From NCBI RefSeq assembly GCF_004366795.1, contig NZ_SORF01000007.1:62001-126000 (forward strand): 64,000 nt of DNA, written 5' to 3'. The DNA is from Alicyclobacillus sacchari (lineage in GTDB: Bacteria > Bacillota > Bacilli > Alicyclobacillales > Alicyclobacillaceae). Numbering within the stretch: the stretch's first letter is position 1; every line of letters begins with the position of its first letter. A model generated the notes under the pieces. It was given only the letters and a program-made list of their open reading frames with translations, was not told the origin of the DNA and did not search any database. A program made the translations under genes and the position numbers. Positions 17,405 through 25,131 of this stretch are shown in pieces.

Positions 17405-17446
17405 AAACCGCCGTTTCAGAACATCTGAAGCGGCGGTTTTTATTTT
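17405..17446 (+). terminator. Intrinsic terminator of the tRNA operon
   Basis: AAACCGCCGTTTCAG and CTGAAGCGGCGGTTT form a long stem with a short loop, followed by TTTTTATTTT. Confidence 0.92.
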
Positions 17447-17554
17447 ACGCAAAGGTGCAAAACCAAGTGTAGCGTTGTGCTCGAATGGTCGCCCCCTTAT
17501 ACGCACAACAAGACCCGTCGGCGAGAAAGTTCGCCGTCATCCTCGCCATCACCA

Positions 17555-19765
17555 TCACTTCTCAACAGCCATGGATGGGCGCGATGGCCAATAAGCAAAA
17601 CGTCCACAAAGCGACGTGATCGCAGGAACGATAAACGGTCGGACGATAAATGTATCCAAGAGCACGCCGATGGCGGATACGATACCGAATTGAACCAGCA
17701 CCTGAATCGGTAGACTTGCCAAAACTGCGAAGGTGCCAGCCAGAATGAGCCCAGCCGACGTAATGACGCCGCTTGTCGACGCCACTGCCTGTGCAACGGA
17801 TTCCTTATGGGACAAACGTCCTTTTGTTTGCCATATGCGCGACACGACGAATATGTTGTAGTCTTCGCCGAGTGCGACCAGGAACACAAATGCGTAGAGA
17901 GGTATAGCTCCTTGCATGGCTGCGGAGCCGAGTACGTAGTGAATGATCAGCCATCCTGCCCCAAGCGCGCCTAGATACGATAGGATGACGGTGGCGATAA
18001 GGTACAGCGCCGCCACGATCGAGCGTAAATACAACAGTAGTACAAGTGCAATGATCGCGATCACAACCGGTACCACGACGTGTGTATCACGGCTTGTGAG
18101 GGCTGCGGTGTCGGCTTCAGTGGCTGTTGGCCCGCTGATCCACACCTGGCCATGTTGCAGGCCGGGCCGCTGCGAGTCCACTGCCTTTTCCGCGGCGTCT
18201 TTCACTTTGGCGAGATCGGCAATGGCTGTGTTGCTGTATGGATCGGTCGCCAACGTGACGTCGACAAGTGCTAAGTGGGTGTGCCCGTTGGTTTGAACGA
18301 CGTACGCCGTATCGACGCAGGGCTCGTCCTTGAGTGCATGGGTTACCGATTGTGCAGCCTGGTTTGGTACGAGTAACTCCACGGGAGCAAGTTCGCCTGG
18401 CTCGAAATGCTTGGACAGAATCGCATAACCTTCGCGAGAGGGCATGGATGTTGGGAACGAGGAAATCAGGCTGTAGGTCGTTCGAATTTGGAACGTAAAT
18501 AATCCCAAACAAATCAATATGAGGATGCCGATGGTCGTGACCATGACGGATCGCGAAGTGGCAGTGCGTGCAATCCAGTTGCTTAGAGCGCCAGGTTCGC
18601 CGCGACGACTGCGACGACGCGCGGATGTCGCACCAGCACTCGCTTCTGGACGCGGTATGAATGGAAAGAAGGCGACGCGCCCGAGGATGGCAAGCAGAGC
18701 CGGCAATAGTGTTACGCCGGCCAGCGCCATGATCACGATGGCCAAGCAAAATGGAATGGCAAACTCGTGGTACGACTCGTACTGTGCCAGCAGCAACGAT
18801 ACAAGTGCAAGTGCGACGGTGAGCCCACTCAAGGCGATGGCTCCAGCGGCTCCTCCAACGGCTTCACGAATGGCGCTGTCCTTACTTTGAAATCGATACA
18901 GTTGTTCCCGGTAGCGAGCGACCATGAGCAAGCAATAGTCGGTGCCGGCACCGAACAACAGTACGGTCATGATGGACGTTGTTTGCGCGTCAAAGGTGAC
19001 CAAGTGTTGTGCAGACAATTCACCGAGGATTGGGCTGATGAGTCCGTATGCGATCCCGACGGTGACGAGTGGTACGAATGCCAGAATTGGTGAACGATAG
19101 AGGATAATCAGAAGCGCCAGGACGAGCAAGGTGGTTGCCATAAGTAAGGTGAAGTCGGCGTGCTGAAATAAGCTTACGGCGTCGACCGCGATACCAGCAG
19201 GGCCTGTAATTCGTACATGGAGCCCGTGGGTGTTAAGTGACCCAGTGATGGCCTGAGGGCCCGCTTGGGCTTCCACAATGCGCTTTATCTGCGCGATTGC
19301 GCGGTTTAATTGCGCTTGAGTGGCGTTGCTTTTCAGTGTGACGGGTAGCACCAGTGTCGTTTTATCCTTCGACATCAACGATGAGAGTGCTGTTGCAGGC
19401 ATGGACGCGAGCGGTGGTACTGCGACTTGAGATGTAACTGGGTGAACGAGGAGTGTCTGAGAGACGCTTGTGATGATCTTTACATCTTTGCTTGTGATTC
19501 CTTGACTGTTGTACCACACCACGAGCGCGGGTGTCCCAGTTGCCGACGGAAAGCTTTGTTCAATGTTTCGTTGCGCCTGCACACTGGGAGCTGAATGCGG
19601 CAGATAGGAGGAACTGTCACGGTCCATACGATTTGCCGCTGGCCATGCTAAAGATGCAATGATTGTGCAGGCGATCCATATGAAAAGCGTAACCCACTTG
19701 CTTCGTGGACCGGTGGTCCATTTGGAAAGTACACTCAGGTAACCTGCGTATTCAGTACGTTCCAC
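17555..19765 (-). CDS. MMPL/RND family membrane transporter
   Basis: Integral membrane protein of 736 residues with two MMPL halves. Each half has a first membrane segment, a large outside loop, then a cluster of five or six membrane segments. The central GAGTDYCLLMVARY and the matching ALGEDYNIFVVSRIW carry the Asp residues expected for proton relay. Related YdfJ-type proteins move lipids or hydrophobic drugs. GTG 19765 is preceded by AAGGAG at spacing nine. The divergent TetR gene 163 bases away probably represses it. Confidence 0.92.
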   Translation of the reverse strand: MERTEYAGYLSVLSKWTTGPRSKWVTLFIWIACTIIASLAWPAANRMDRDSSSYLPHSAPSVQAQRNIEQSFPSATGTPALVVWYNSQGITSKDVKIITSVSQTLLVHPVTSQVAVPPLASMPATALSSLMSKDKTTLVLPVTLKSNATQAQLNRAIAQIKRIVEAQAGPQAITGSLNTHGLHVRITGPAGIAVDAVSLFQHADFTLLMATTLLVLALLIILYRSPILAFVPLVTVGIAYGLISPILGELSAQHLVTFDAQTTSIMTVLLFGAGTDYCLLMVARYREQLYRFQSKDSAIREAVGGAAGAIALSGLTVALALVSLLLAQYESYHEFAIPFCLAIVIMALAGVTLLPALLAILGRVAFFPFIPRPEASAGATSARRRSRRGEPGALSNWIARTATSRSVMVTTIGILILICLGLFTFQIRTTYSLISSFPTSMPSREGYAILSKHFEPGELAPVELLVPNQAAQSVTHALKDEPCVDTAYVVQTNGHTHLALVDVTLATDPYSNTAIADLAKVKDAAEKAVDSQRPGLQHGQVWISGPTATEADTAALTSRDTHVVVPVVIAIIALVLLLYLRSIVAALYLIATVILSYLGALGAGWLIIHYVLGSAAMQGAIPLYAFVFLVALGEDYNIFVVSRIWQTKGRLSHKESVAQAVASTSGVITSAGLILAGTFAVLASLPIQVLVQFGIVSAIGVLLDTFIVRPFIVPAITSLCGRFAYWPSRPSMAVEK

Positions 19766-19868
19766 ACGTAGACACTCCTTATGGCGGATATTGTTGGTGC
19801 AAAATTAAATATACCGGATAGTTAATTAATGTGTCTACACAGTCATGAGGACTCAAGCGTTCGGGCGA

Positions 19869-19887
19869 ACATGCTATACTGACATGT
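19869..19887. promoter_or_regulatory. Inverted repeat over a -10 box, likely TetR operator
   Basis: ACATG-N9-CATGT at 19869-19887 encloses TATACT (19875-19880), a good -10 for the TetR gene. Its position means bound regulator would block RNA polymerase. Autoregulation by the adjacent TetR protein is inferred. Confidence 0.45.
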
Positions 19888-19928
19888 ATCTTGTGCACTG
19901 AACGGGTTCCAGAAAGGGGGGCTGTGGC

Positions 19929-20555
19929 GTGCGAAAAGGGCCATCACCGTCACGGCGTCCTGGGCGACCGCCGGCAGATTCCGTGGAGGTGCCGACCGCG
20001 GATCGCATTCTGCAGGTGGCCGCAAGGTGTTTTATAAAGTCGGGGTTTGACAGTGTGAGCATGAGTGACGTTGCGGATCAAGCTGGCGTCACGAAAGCCG
20101 TTTTGTATTATTACTACGCATCCAAAGCGGAGCTGTTTCTGCGCTCGTTATTGTATGTCATGGAGATTGCCAGGCAGCGGACTGTTGCCATCCTTGAGAG
20201 CTCAGAGCCATTGCTCAGCCGTCTTGAAAAGCTTACACGAACGCGACTGAGTATTGATGTCACCCTCGATATGAACGTCATCATGCGCGGTAGCGAAGAG
20301 ATTTTATCGCCAGAGCAATTGGGAGAGCTGCGTTCGGCCGAGGAGCGTTTGGTTGAGGTCTTGGCGAATGCATTTGAAGAAGAGATGCGTGCAGGCAGTA
20401 TTCGCAAAGCATCGCCAGAGTTCATTGCGCGTGCCTTTTTGTCCCTGTTGGTTATCGGGAGGGGTGAAATGGAGCGCTTGGGTGCGACTGCCGACGTACA
20501 GGCTATCACGGACGAGGTGGTCTCATTGCTTTGGTATGGCCTCCGCGATCACTGA
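19929..20555 (+). CDS. TetR/AcrR family regulator
   Basis: 208-residue repressor. A basic N-terminal tail (RRPGRPPADS) precedes the helix-turn-helix (ARCFIKSGFDSVSMSDVA, then QAGVTKAVLYYYYASK). It starts at GTG 19929 after a GGGGG-rich site. Divergent arrangement with the MMPL transporter points to control of export by a small hydrophobic ligand, as with other TetR/RND pairs. Confidence 0.9.
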   Translation: MRKGPSPSRRPGRPPADSVEVPTADRILQVAARCFIKSGFDSVSMSDVADQAGVTKAVLYYYYASKAELFLRSLLYVMEIARQRTVAILESSEPLLSRLEKLTRTRLSIDVTLDMNVIMRGSEEILSPEQLGELRSAEERLVEVLANAFEEEMRAGSIRKASPEFIARAFLSLLVIGRGEMERLGATADVQAITDEVVSLLWYGLRDH

Positions 20556-20686
20556 AATGACACAGGATCTTCGGTGCGGAGTATGAATCGCCCAAAATGC
20601 GGGCTCCCGGGCGGATGTCCTTGGCACCGCCCAGCGGGCGACATATCGTATATCGAATCCACCATCATAAAGGAGGATGACGATAC

Positions 20687-20797
20687 ATGTACGGTGTCTT
20701 CGGTGGGTATACGCGTTGGGCGGTTGTGTTCCTCATTATCTTCGTGTTATTCTTCCTGTTCGTTCCGGCAGCTCCGGTTGCGACGACAACCTGCTGA
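20687..20797 (+). CDS. Small hydrophobic protein, 36 residues (YjcZ/sporulation-like)
   Basis: Starts at ATG 20687 with a strong AAAGGAGG site ten bases upstream. A Tyr/Gly-rich N-terminus (MYGVFGGYTRW) leads into one membrane helix (AVVFLIIFVLFFLFV) and a short polar tail ending in Cys. This layout is that of YjcZ-type small proteins of spore formers, although the match is by shape, not close identity. A perfect terminator follows the stop, so the unit stands alone. Confidence 0.72.
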   Translation: MYGVFGGYTRWAVVFLIIFVLFFLFVPAAPVATTTC

Positions 20798-20805
20798 TCG
20801 AAAAA

Positions 20806-20845
20806 CAAAAAGCGGCGGCCCGAAGTGGCCGTCGCTTTTTGTTTC
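20806..20845 (+). terminator. Intrinsic terminator after the small hydrophobic gene
   Basis: AAAAAGCGGCGGCC pairs with GGCCGTCGCTTTTT around a six-base loop, followed by GTTT. The A-run on the other side allows it to work also for the convergent mtnD gene. Confidence 0.9.
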
Positions 20846-20865
20846 GTGAGGAGTGAGCGGCTGGA

Positions 20866-21405
20866 TTAAGCTTGCTGAAAGGCGGGATCGGCGTAAGGGT
20901 GTGCGACCCAACCTGCTGGATCGATGAAGAGGCGAACCGCGACAACTTTGCGCTCGTCCGTCAAGGTGAAGAAGTGCGGGTTGCCTTCCGGCACGGAAAT
21001 CACGTCGCCCGCTTGGAGGACGACGTCAAAGTAGCCATCCTTGCCCTTGATCACAAAAATGCCGCTGCCGGCCGCGATGGCACGAACTTCGTCCTCCGTG
21101 TGCGTATGCACTTGTTCAAACTTCTTGAGCATCTCTTCAATATTGGGCGTGCTGTCCGACAGGGCGATCACGTCCCATTTCACGTATCCTCGCTTCTGAC
21201 TGAGATCTTGAATATCCTCGTTGAGAGCTGCGAGAATCTCGTCCTTTTCGCTGTCGCTCAAGGTGAACTTGTTTTGTAAGTGCACGGGCATCTTTGCTTG
21301 CACGTCCCAGTGATCATAGTACACGTCGTTCTCGGTGAGAAATGCGCGGACCTCGGCTTCGCCGCGGATTTCTTCGCCGGTGTCGCGAACGCGAATGACA
21401 GCCAT
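20866..21405 (-). CDS. mtnD: Acireductone dioxygenase
   Basis: Methionine salvage enzyme (179 residues) that oxidises acireductone to the keto acid precursor of methionine and formate. It is a cupin: the metal motif HTHTEDEVR near residues 97-105 supplies His, His and Glu, and the fourth ligand is His in GNPHFF. ATG 21405 follows AAGGAGG. In Bacillus the gene order is mtnWXBD; here mtnD is about 2.1 kb from mtnW, on the other strand. Confidence 0.95.
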   Translation of the reverse strand: MAVIRVRDTGEEIRGEAEVRAFLTENDVYYDHWDVQAKMPVHLQNKFTLSDSEKDEILAALNEDIQDLSQKRGYVKWDVIALSDSTPNIEEMLKKFEQVHTHTEDEVRAIAAGSGIFVIKGKDGYFDVVLQAGDVISVPEGNPHFFTLTDERKVVAVRLFIDPAGWVAHPYADPAFQQA

Positions 21406-21500
21406 TGACGATTCCTCCTTTACGCTAGCAAGGGCGGCCGATGGGCCACCCATACCTAACGCTATCTTAAAATTGGCGTCAACGTTTGTCTATTCGTACA

Positions 21501-22907
21501 TCATCGTGAGACGTGGTGAATGGATCGGGATCGACTGGTCCCTGCAGTAGGATGGCGATGCGATCTCGCTTGTGGAGCAACGCTGGCTTCGTTGAGCGTT
21601 TGTTGTGTGGTTTCTGGCGCAAGGAGGACACAGACGACGAGACCTCCCAAGGTCACGAGCGCACCGACGAGCATGGTGGGTCCAATGCCAAAGCGTGACA
21701 AGCCCCATGGGAACAAGTAGGTTCCGAACACCGCCCCGAAGCGGCTGATGCACGTCGTGATGCCGACGGCTGTACCACGCACTTCGGTTGGGAACAACTC
21801 GTTTGGCGCCAGCCACTCCATCACGTTGGGGCCGCCCGAGAACAGTGCGTACAAGATAAAGCCAAGCAAGATGACGGCAAGCGGTCCGCTCGGGAAGAAT
21901 CCTAGCAAGGCAATCCCGACCGTCATACCGGCGAAAGCGATGATGATCAATCGCCGCCGTCCCCAGCGATTGACAAGAAAGAGGGCTGGAATACAACCAA
22001 TCAGAAACAGCGCGCTGATGATGGCCGCACCATATCCCGATGCACCTGTGAAGAGGTGATAGGATGTCAGCATTTCCGGCCCGAACGTGAGCATGGCGAA
22101 CAGCGGGGCGACGGCCGCCATGTAAAACAGGCCGACGTACAATGTGCGTTTGACGTAGGCGCGCGAGAACAGCTTTAGATAACTGGTTCTACCCTGGCTT
22201 TCGGTTGGTACCTCGATATCTTCGAGGGAAGCCTCCGGGCCATAGACCGCCTGCAGAACCTTCAGTGCTTCTTGTTTACGCCCCTGTTGTAACAACCAAC
22301 GAGGGGATTCCGGCGTGCCCATGCGTAAAAGTACCAAGATGACCGCCGGCACTGCACTGCTGGCCAAGATCCAGCGCCAAGCCTCCGGGCCGATGGCGAG
22401 CATCCATTGGCCGACCAGATAGGCGACGGTCGATCCGACATAATACGCGACTAATGTCACGCCGAGCATCATTCCGCGATGCCGACGCGGCGCAAACTCG
22501 GTTAGCAGCGATGTGGCAATTGGGTAATCCGCACCGACGGAAATCCCCAGAATGATGCGTAGGGCAAACAACTCCCACGCATTGTGGACGAAGAACTGGA
22601 GAACGGAAGCGACGATGAGCAAGATGAAGTCGATGGTGTACATCAGTTGGCGGCCAAATTTGTCGGTTATATAGCCGAGAAATCCGCCTATGAAGATCCC
22701 AATCAATGCAGACGCGCCAATCAAGCCGCTCCAAGTTGCGTTCAACTGCAATTGGGGCGTGATTTGCGTGAGCGCGATCGCGATGATGCTGAGAATGTAT
22801 CCGTCGAGAAAGGGACCGCCCGACGAATAGACGGTGAGTTTTAGGTGAAACGGACTAAAGCTCGCGTCCTCCACCACATTGGTGGTTTTTGCAGACAAAC
22901 TTGCCAT
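21501..22907 (-). CDS. MFS transporter, sugar-porter-like
   Basis: Twelve-helix secondary transporter of 468 residues. Signatures include GYITDKFGRQ between helices 2 and 3, the RIILGISVGADYPIATSLLTE-type block (shown here by LGISVGADYPI) and PRRHRGMMLG, with RWGRRR in the second half. The substrate is not known; relatives carry sugars, aromatic acids or phosphate. ATG 22907 abuts an AAAGGGG site, so TTG 22898 (spacing eight) may be the real start. It is the first full-length gene downstream of the c-di-AMP riboswitch on this strand, about 290 bases away. Confidence 0.88.
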   Translation of the reverse strand: MASLSAKTTNVVEDASFSPFHLKLTVYSSGGPFLDGYILSIIAIALTQITPQLQLNATWSGLIGASALIGIFIGGFLGYITDKFGRQLMYTIDFILLIVASVLQFFVHNAWELFALRIILGISVGADYPIATSLLTEFAPRRHRGMMLGVTLVAYYVGSTVAYLVGQWMLAIGPEAWRWILASSAVPAVILVLLRMGTPESPRWLLQQGRKQEALKVLQAVYGPEASLEDIEVPTESQGRTSYLKLFSRAYVKRTLYVGLFYMAAVAPLFAMLTFGPEMLTSYHLFTGASGYGAAIISALFLIGCIPALFLVNRWGRRRLIIIAFAGMTVGIALLGFFPSGPLAVILLGFILYALFSGGPNVMEWLAPNELFPTEVRGTAVGITTCISRFGAVFGTYLFPWGLSRFGIGPTMLVGALVTLGGLVVCVLLAPETTQQTLNEASVAPQARSHRHPTAGTSRSRSIHHVSR

Positions 22908-23092
22908 CCCCTTTCGTCAATCGGCAACCGGACGTCGACGGGAGGCCCAAACATGTGCAGACACAGTTCGCCTGGAGTTGGATTTTGATGCGAAATTTTC
23001 GTTTGGCGAAATATAGGAGTATACATTTTTCCAGGCGCCTGTGCGCCCAAACGTGAATGCTGGCGGTTTGTGCACGGTGCTTGGTCTCTGGG

Positions 23093-23179
23093 TTAGGGGT
23101 TGGACGGTGGATCTGCAGATGACGTTTCGTAAGAAGGTTTTTGCAGGGCAGCACGGAAGGCAAACGCGGTATACAACAT
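23093..23179 (-). CDS. Short open frame behind the riboswitch (28 residues)
   Basis: ATG 23179 follows a strong AAAGGAG site only 22 bases after the riboswitch aptamer. The frame gives a 28-residue peptide (MLYTAFAFRAALQKP and onward) and then stops. No family is recognised. It may be a leader peptide or the remnant of a longer riboswitch-controlled gene; the other frames to 22908 also show no convincing protein. The 22908-23200 stretch otherwise holds no gene. Confidence 0.35.
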   Translation of the reverse strand: MLYTAFAFRAALQKPSYETSSADPPSNP

Positions 23180-23200
23180 GGGTATAACACTCCTTTCATG

Positions 23201-23307
23201 ACGCTTGCGAGGTTAGCTGACGGGTTAGGGCTGAAAGGCGCCCCACGCGATACATGCGTTTCACCCCAGGTATGGGTCCCCCGCTTCCCTGGACGGGAAT
23301 TCAGCGT
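23201..23307 (-). promoter_or_regulatory. c-di-AMP riboswitch (ydaO/yuaA type)
   Basis: Read on the minus strand, the segment begins ACGCTGAATTCCC and ends CAGCTAACCTCGCAAGCGT; ACGCT and AGCGT pair as the closing P1 stem. Internal conserved blocks of the class are present: GCGGGGGACCCA, TGGGGTGAA, then CCTAACCCGTCAGC. This class binds cyclic di-AMP and normally turns off genes for potassium and osmolyte transport or wall hydrolases. Here a 28-codon frame follows at once, and an MFS transporter lies about 290 bases on. No clear terminator is seen, so control could be translational. Confidence 0.9.
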
Positions 23308-23328
23308 TGCAACGTGACGTTACACTCA

Positions 23329-23342
23329 TTACGTTAACGTAA
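23329..23342. repeat. Perfect 14-bp palindrome TTACGTTAACGTAA
   Basis: TTACGTTAACGTAA reads the same on both strands. It lies just upstream of the riboswitch on the minus strand, where its promoter should be, and could be an operator or protein-binding site. Confidence 0.5.
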
Positions 23343-23365
23343 ATCGGTCCGTGTTGCAAATCAAC

Positions 23366-23519
23366 TTGTCCACAAGGCTAGTCTAACTTGTCCACAGCTT
23401 ATCCCCATTTATCCACAACAAACTGTGGAGAACTGCAGTGCTGCTGAAACTTGGCTTGTGTATAATGTCGATTGAGTCATCAACAGGCTTGTGGATAAGC
23501 TGGTTGGCGATGTGGATTG
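23366..23519. promoter_or_regulatory. DnaA-box cluster upstream of mtnW
   Basis: Eight sites resembling the DnaA box TTATCCACA fall in 154 bases. Perfect boxes: 23409-23417 (plus) and 23490-23498 (minus). One-mismatch boxes: 23366-23374, 23388-23396, 23399-23407, 23424-23432 (minus) and 23457-23465 (minus, TTATACACA). A two-mismatch box is at 23511-23519 (minus). The 23457 box overlaps the -10 of the mtnW promoter. DnaA binding here is a strong inference; a role in replication control or in transcription of mtnW are both possible. Confidence 0.8.
23439..23466 (+). promoter_or_regulatory. Probable mtnW promoter
   Basis: A perfect TATAAT at 23461-23466 lies about 70 bases upstream of mtnW. The -35 (TGCTGA, 23439-23444, spacer 16) is weak, as expected for a promoter that needs an activator or is modulated. 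DnaA boxes overlap and flank it. Confidence 0.5.
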
Positions 23520-23537
23520 CACAAGGGGTGTACATAG

Positions 23538-24785
23538 ATGGACGATACCATTCATGCGGGTACTGATACCGATTCACGGTATGTGGTAGCCACATATCGG
23601 TTGCGCGATCGCGCCGATACATTGGAAGCTCGTGCCGAAGGGATTGCCATCGGGCTCACCATCGGCACGTGGACAGATTTGCCGAACGCCCGCAAAGCGC
23701 AGGTGGCAGCACATTGCGGTCGCGTGGAAGGGATTCGCGTCATCGACGAAGCGGCGCCAGGAGGCGTGATCGCGGAAATTGACATCGCGTATCCTGTGGC
23801 GAATCTGGACACCACCTTCGCGTCATTGCTGACGACTGTCTTTGGCAAGTTGTCGATGGACGGCGAAATTCGTTTACAGCGTTTGCATCTGCCGGAAGAC
23901 TTGGAGCGTGCATATCCAGGGCCCAAGTTTGGCGTCAGTGGCGTTCGCGAACGCTTTGGCGTATACGGCCGGCCGCTGGTGATGAGTATTTTCAAGGCCT
24001 GTGCGGGCCTCACGTTGGATGAGCTGGTGGATCAATTTGGAGAACAGGCGGCTGGTGGGGTCGATCTGGTCAAAGACGATGAGATTTTCTTTAGCGAGGT
24101 ACATGCCTCTGCCGCTGAGCGCGTTGTGGCGTATCGGGAAAAGGCGCGCGAGGTGGCGGCGCAAACAGGGCGTGAGACAGCATATGCCGTCAATCTGACG
24201 GGGCCTGTTCACCAATTGCGCGATAAGGCCAAGCGCCTTGCCGAACTTGGCGCCGGTGCCCTCCTGGTTAACGTCGTTGCCTACGGATTTGACGTCCTTG
24301 CCGATCTCGCACGCGATCCCGACATCTCCGTGCCGATATTGGCGCATCCTGCGGTATCCGGGGCTTTGTACGGTTCGCCGAACTACGGCATCGCCGCTGA
24401 TATCGTTCTGGGTCAACTCATGCGCTTGGCGGGGGCTGACATGGGCATTTTCCCGTCGATGTACGGCAGCGTCACATTGGGAGGCGAGGCGACGGAGCAA
24501 TTGCTTGCCCATTTGCGTAAGGATGGCGTCCATCGCAAGGTCTTACCCGCACCCTCGGCAGGCATTTACCCGGGGCTCGTTCCGCAGCTGTACCGGGACT
24601 TCGGCATCGATTTGATTCTGAACGCAGGCGGTGGTATCCACGGTCACCCGGGTGGTGCAAGTATGGGGGGACAGGCGTTTTTCGATGCCATTTCGGCAGT
24701 TCAACAAGGGCAATCACTCCAAGCCGCGGCTGTGGATAAACCGGCTCTTGCCGCCGCCATCGCGAAATGGGGGGCACGGGCGTGA
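23538..24785 (+). CDS. mtnW: 2,3-diketo-5-methylthiopentyl-1-phosphate enolase (RuBisCO-like)
   Basis: Methionine salvage enolase of 415 residues, a RuBisCO-like protein. The metal site is in GGVDLVKDDE, where Lys179 would be carbamylated and Asp181 and Glu182 bind magnesium. Other RuBisCO-fold blocks (GPKFGVSGVRE, FPSMYGSVTLGG, GGGIHGHPGG) are present, while loop residues needed for carboxylation are not expected in this class. Starts at ATG 23538 after AAGGGG. It overlaps mtnX by four bases (GTGA). Confidence 0.95.
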   Translation: MDDTIHAGTDTDSRYVVATYRLRDRADTLEARAEGIAIGLTIGTWTDLPNARKAQVAAHCGRVEGIRVIDEAAPGGVIAEIDIAYPVANLDTTFASLLTTVFGKLSMDGEIRLQRLHLPEDLERAYPGPKFGVSGVRERFGVYGRPLVMSIFKACAGLTLDELVDQFGEQAAGGVDLVKDDEIFFSEVHASAAERVVAYREKAREVAAQTGRETAYAVNLTGPVHQLRDKAKRLAELGAGALLVNVVAYGFDVLADLARDPDISVPILAHPAVSGALYGSPNYGIAADIVLGQLMRLAGADMGIFPSMYGSVTLGGEATEQLLAHLRKDGVHRKVLPAPSAGIYPGLVPQLYRDFGIDLILNAGGGIHGHPGGASMGGQAFFDAISAVQQGQSLQAAAVDKPALAAAIAKWGARA

Positions 24786-25131
24786 CGGTTCATGTCATTT
24801 GCGATTTCGACGGCACGATTTCTCAACGCGACATGATCACAGCGATTATGGAGCGATTCGTGCCGAAGGAAAGCCGGCCGATCATCGACGCAGTCAAGGC
24901 GGGCCGACAAACGGTCAAGGAAGGCGTCGAAGCGATGTTTGAACTGATCCCGTCAAATCATTACGACGAGGTCGCTCGTTATGCACAGGAGCACACACAA
25001 GTTCGGCGAGGTTTTCCACAATTCATCCACACCTGTGTACAACTTGGGTGGAAATTGTCCGTAGTCAGCGGTGGATTCGACTTTTTTGTGATGCCGGTTA
25101 TCCACAAGTTCTCCACAGATGCTGTGGACAT
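24731..25131. other. Further DnaA-box-like sites within mtnW-mtnX
   Basis: Perfect boxes occur at 24731-24739 (minus) and 25098-25106 (plus). One-mismatch boxes occur at 25012-25020, 25023-25031 and 25109-25117, and a weaker one at 25123-25131 (minus). They lie inside coding sequence, 1.2 to 1.6 kb from the main cluster. Confidence 0.6.

Noticed and set aside
22855-23199. 114-codon frame following the riboswitch as its target gene
   Set aside because: Its start codon precedes the ribosome site used by the short frame, and the product (Cys- and Arg-rich, no domain) looks non-coding.
23366-23519. DnaA-box cluster as the chromosomal replication origin
   Set aside because: No dnaA, dnaN or recF is nearby, and no AT-rich unwinding element is evident; the position of dnaX and rsmA suggests oriC lies elsewhere.
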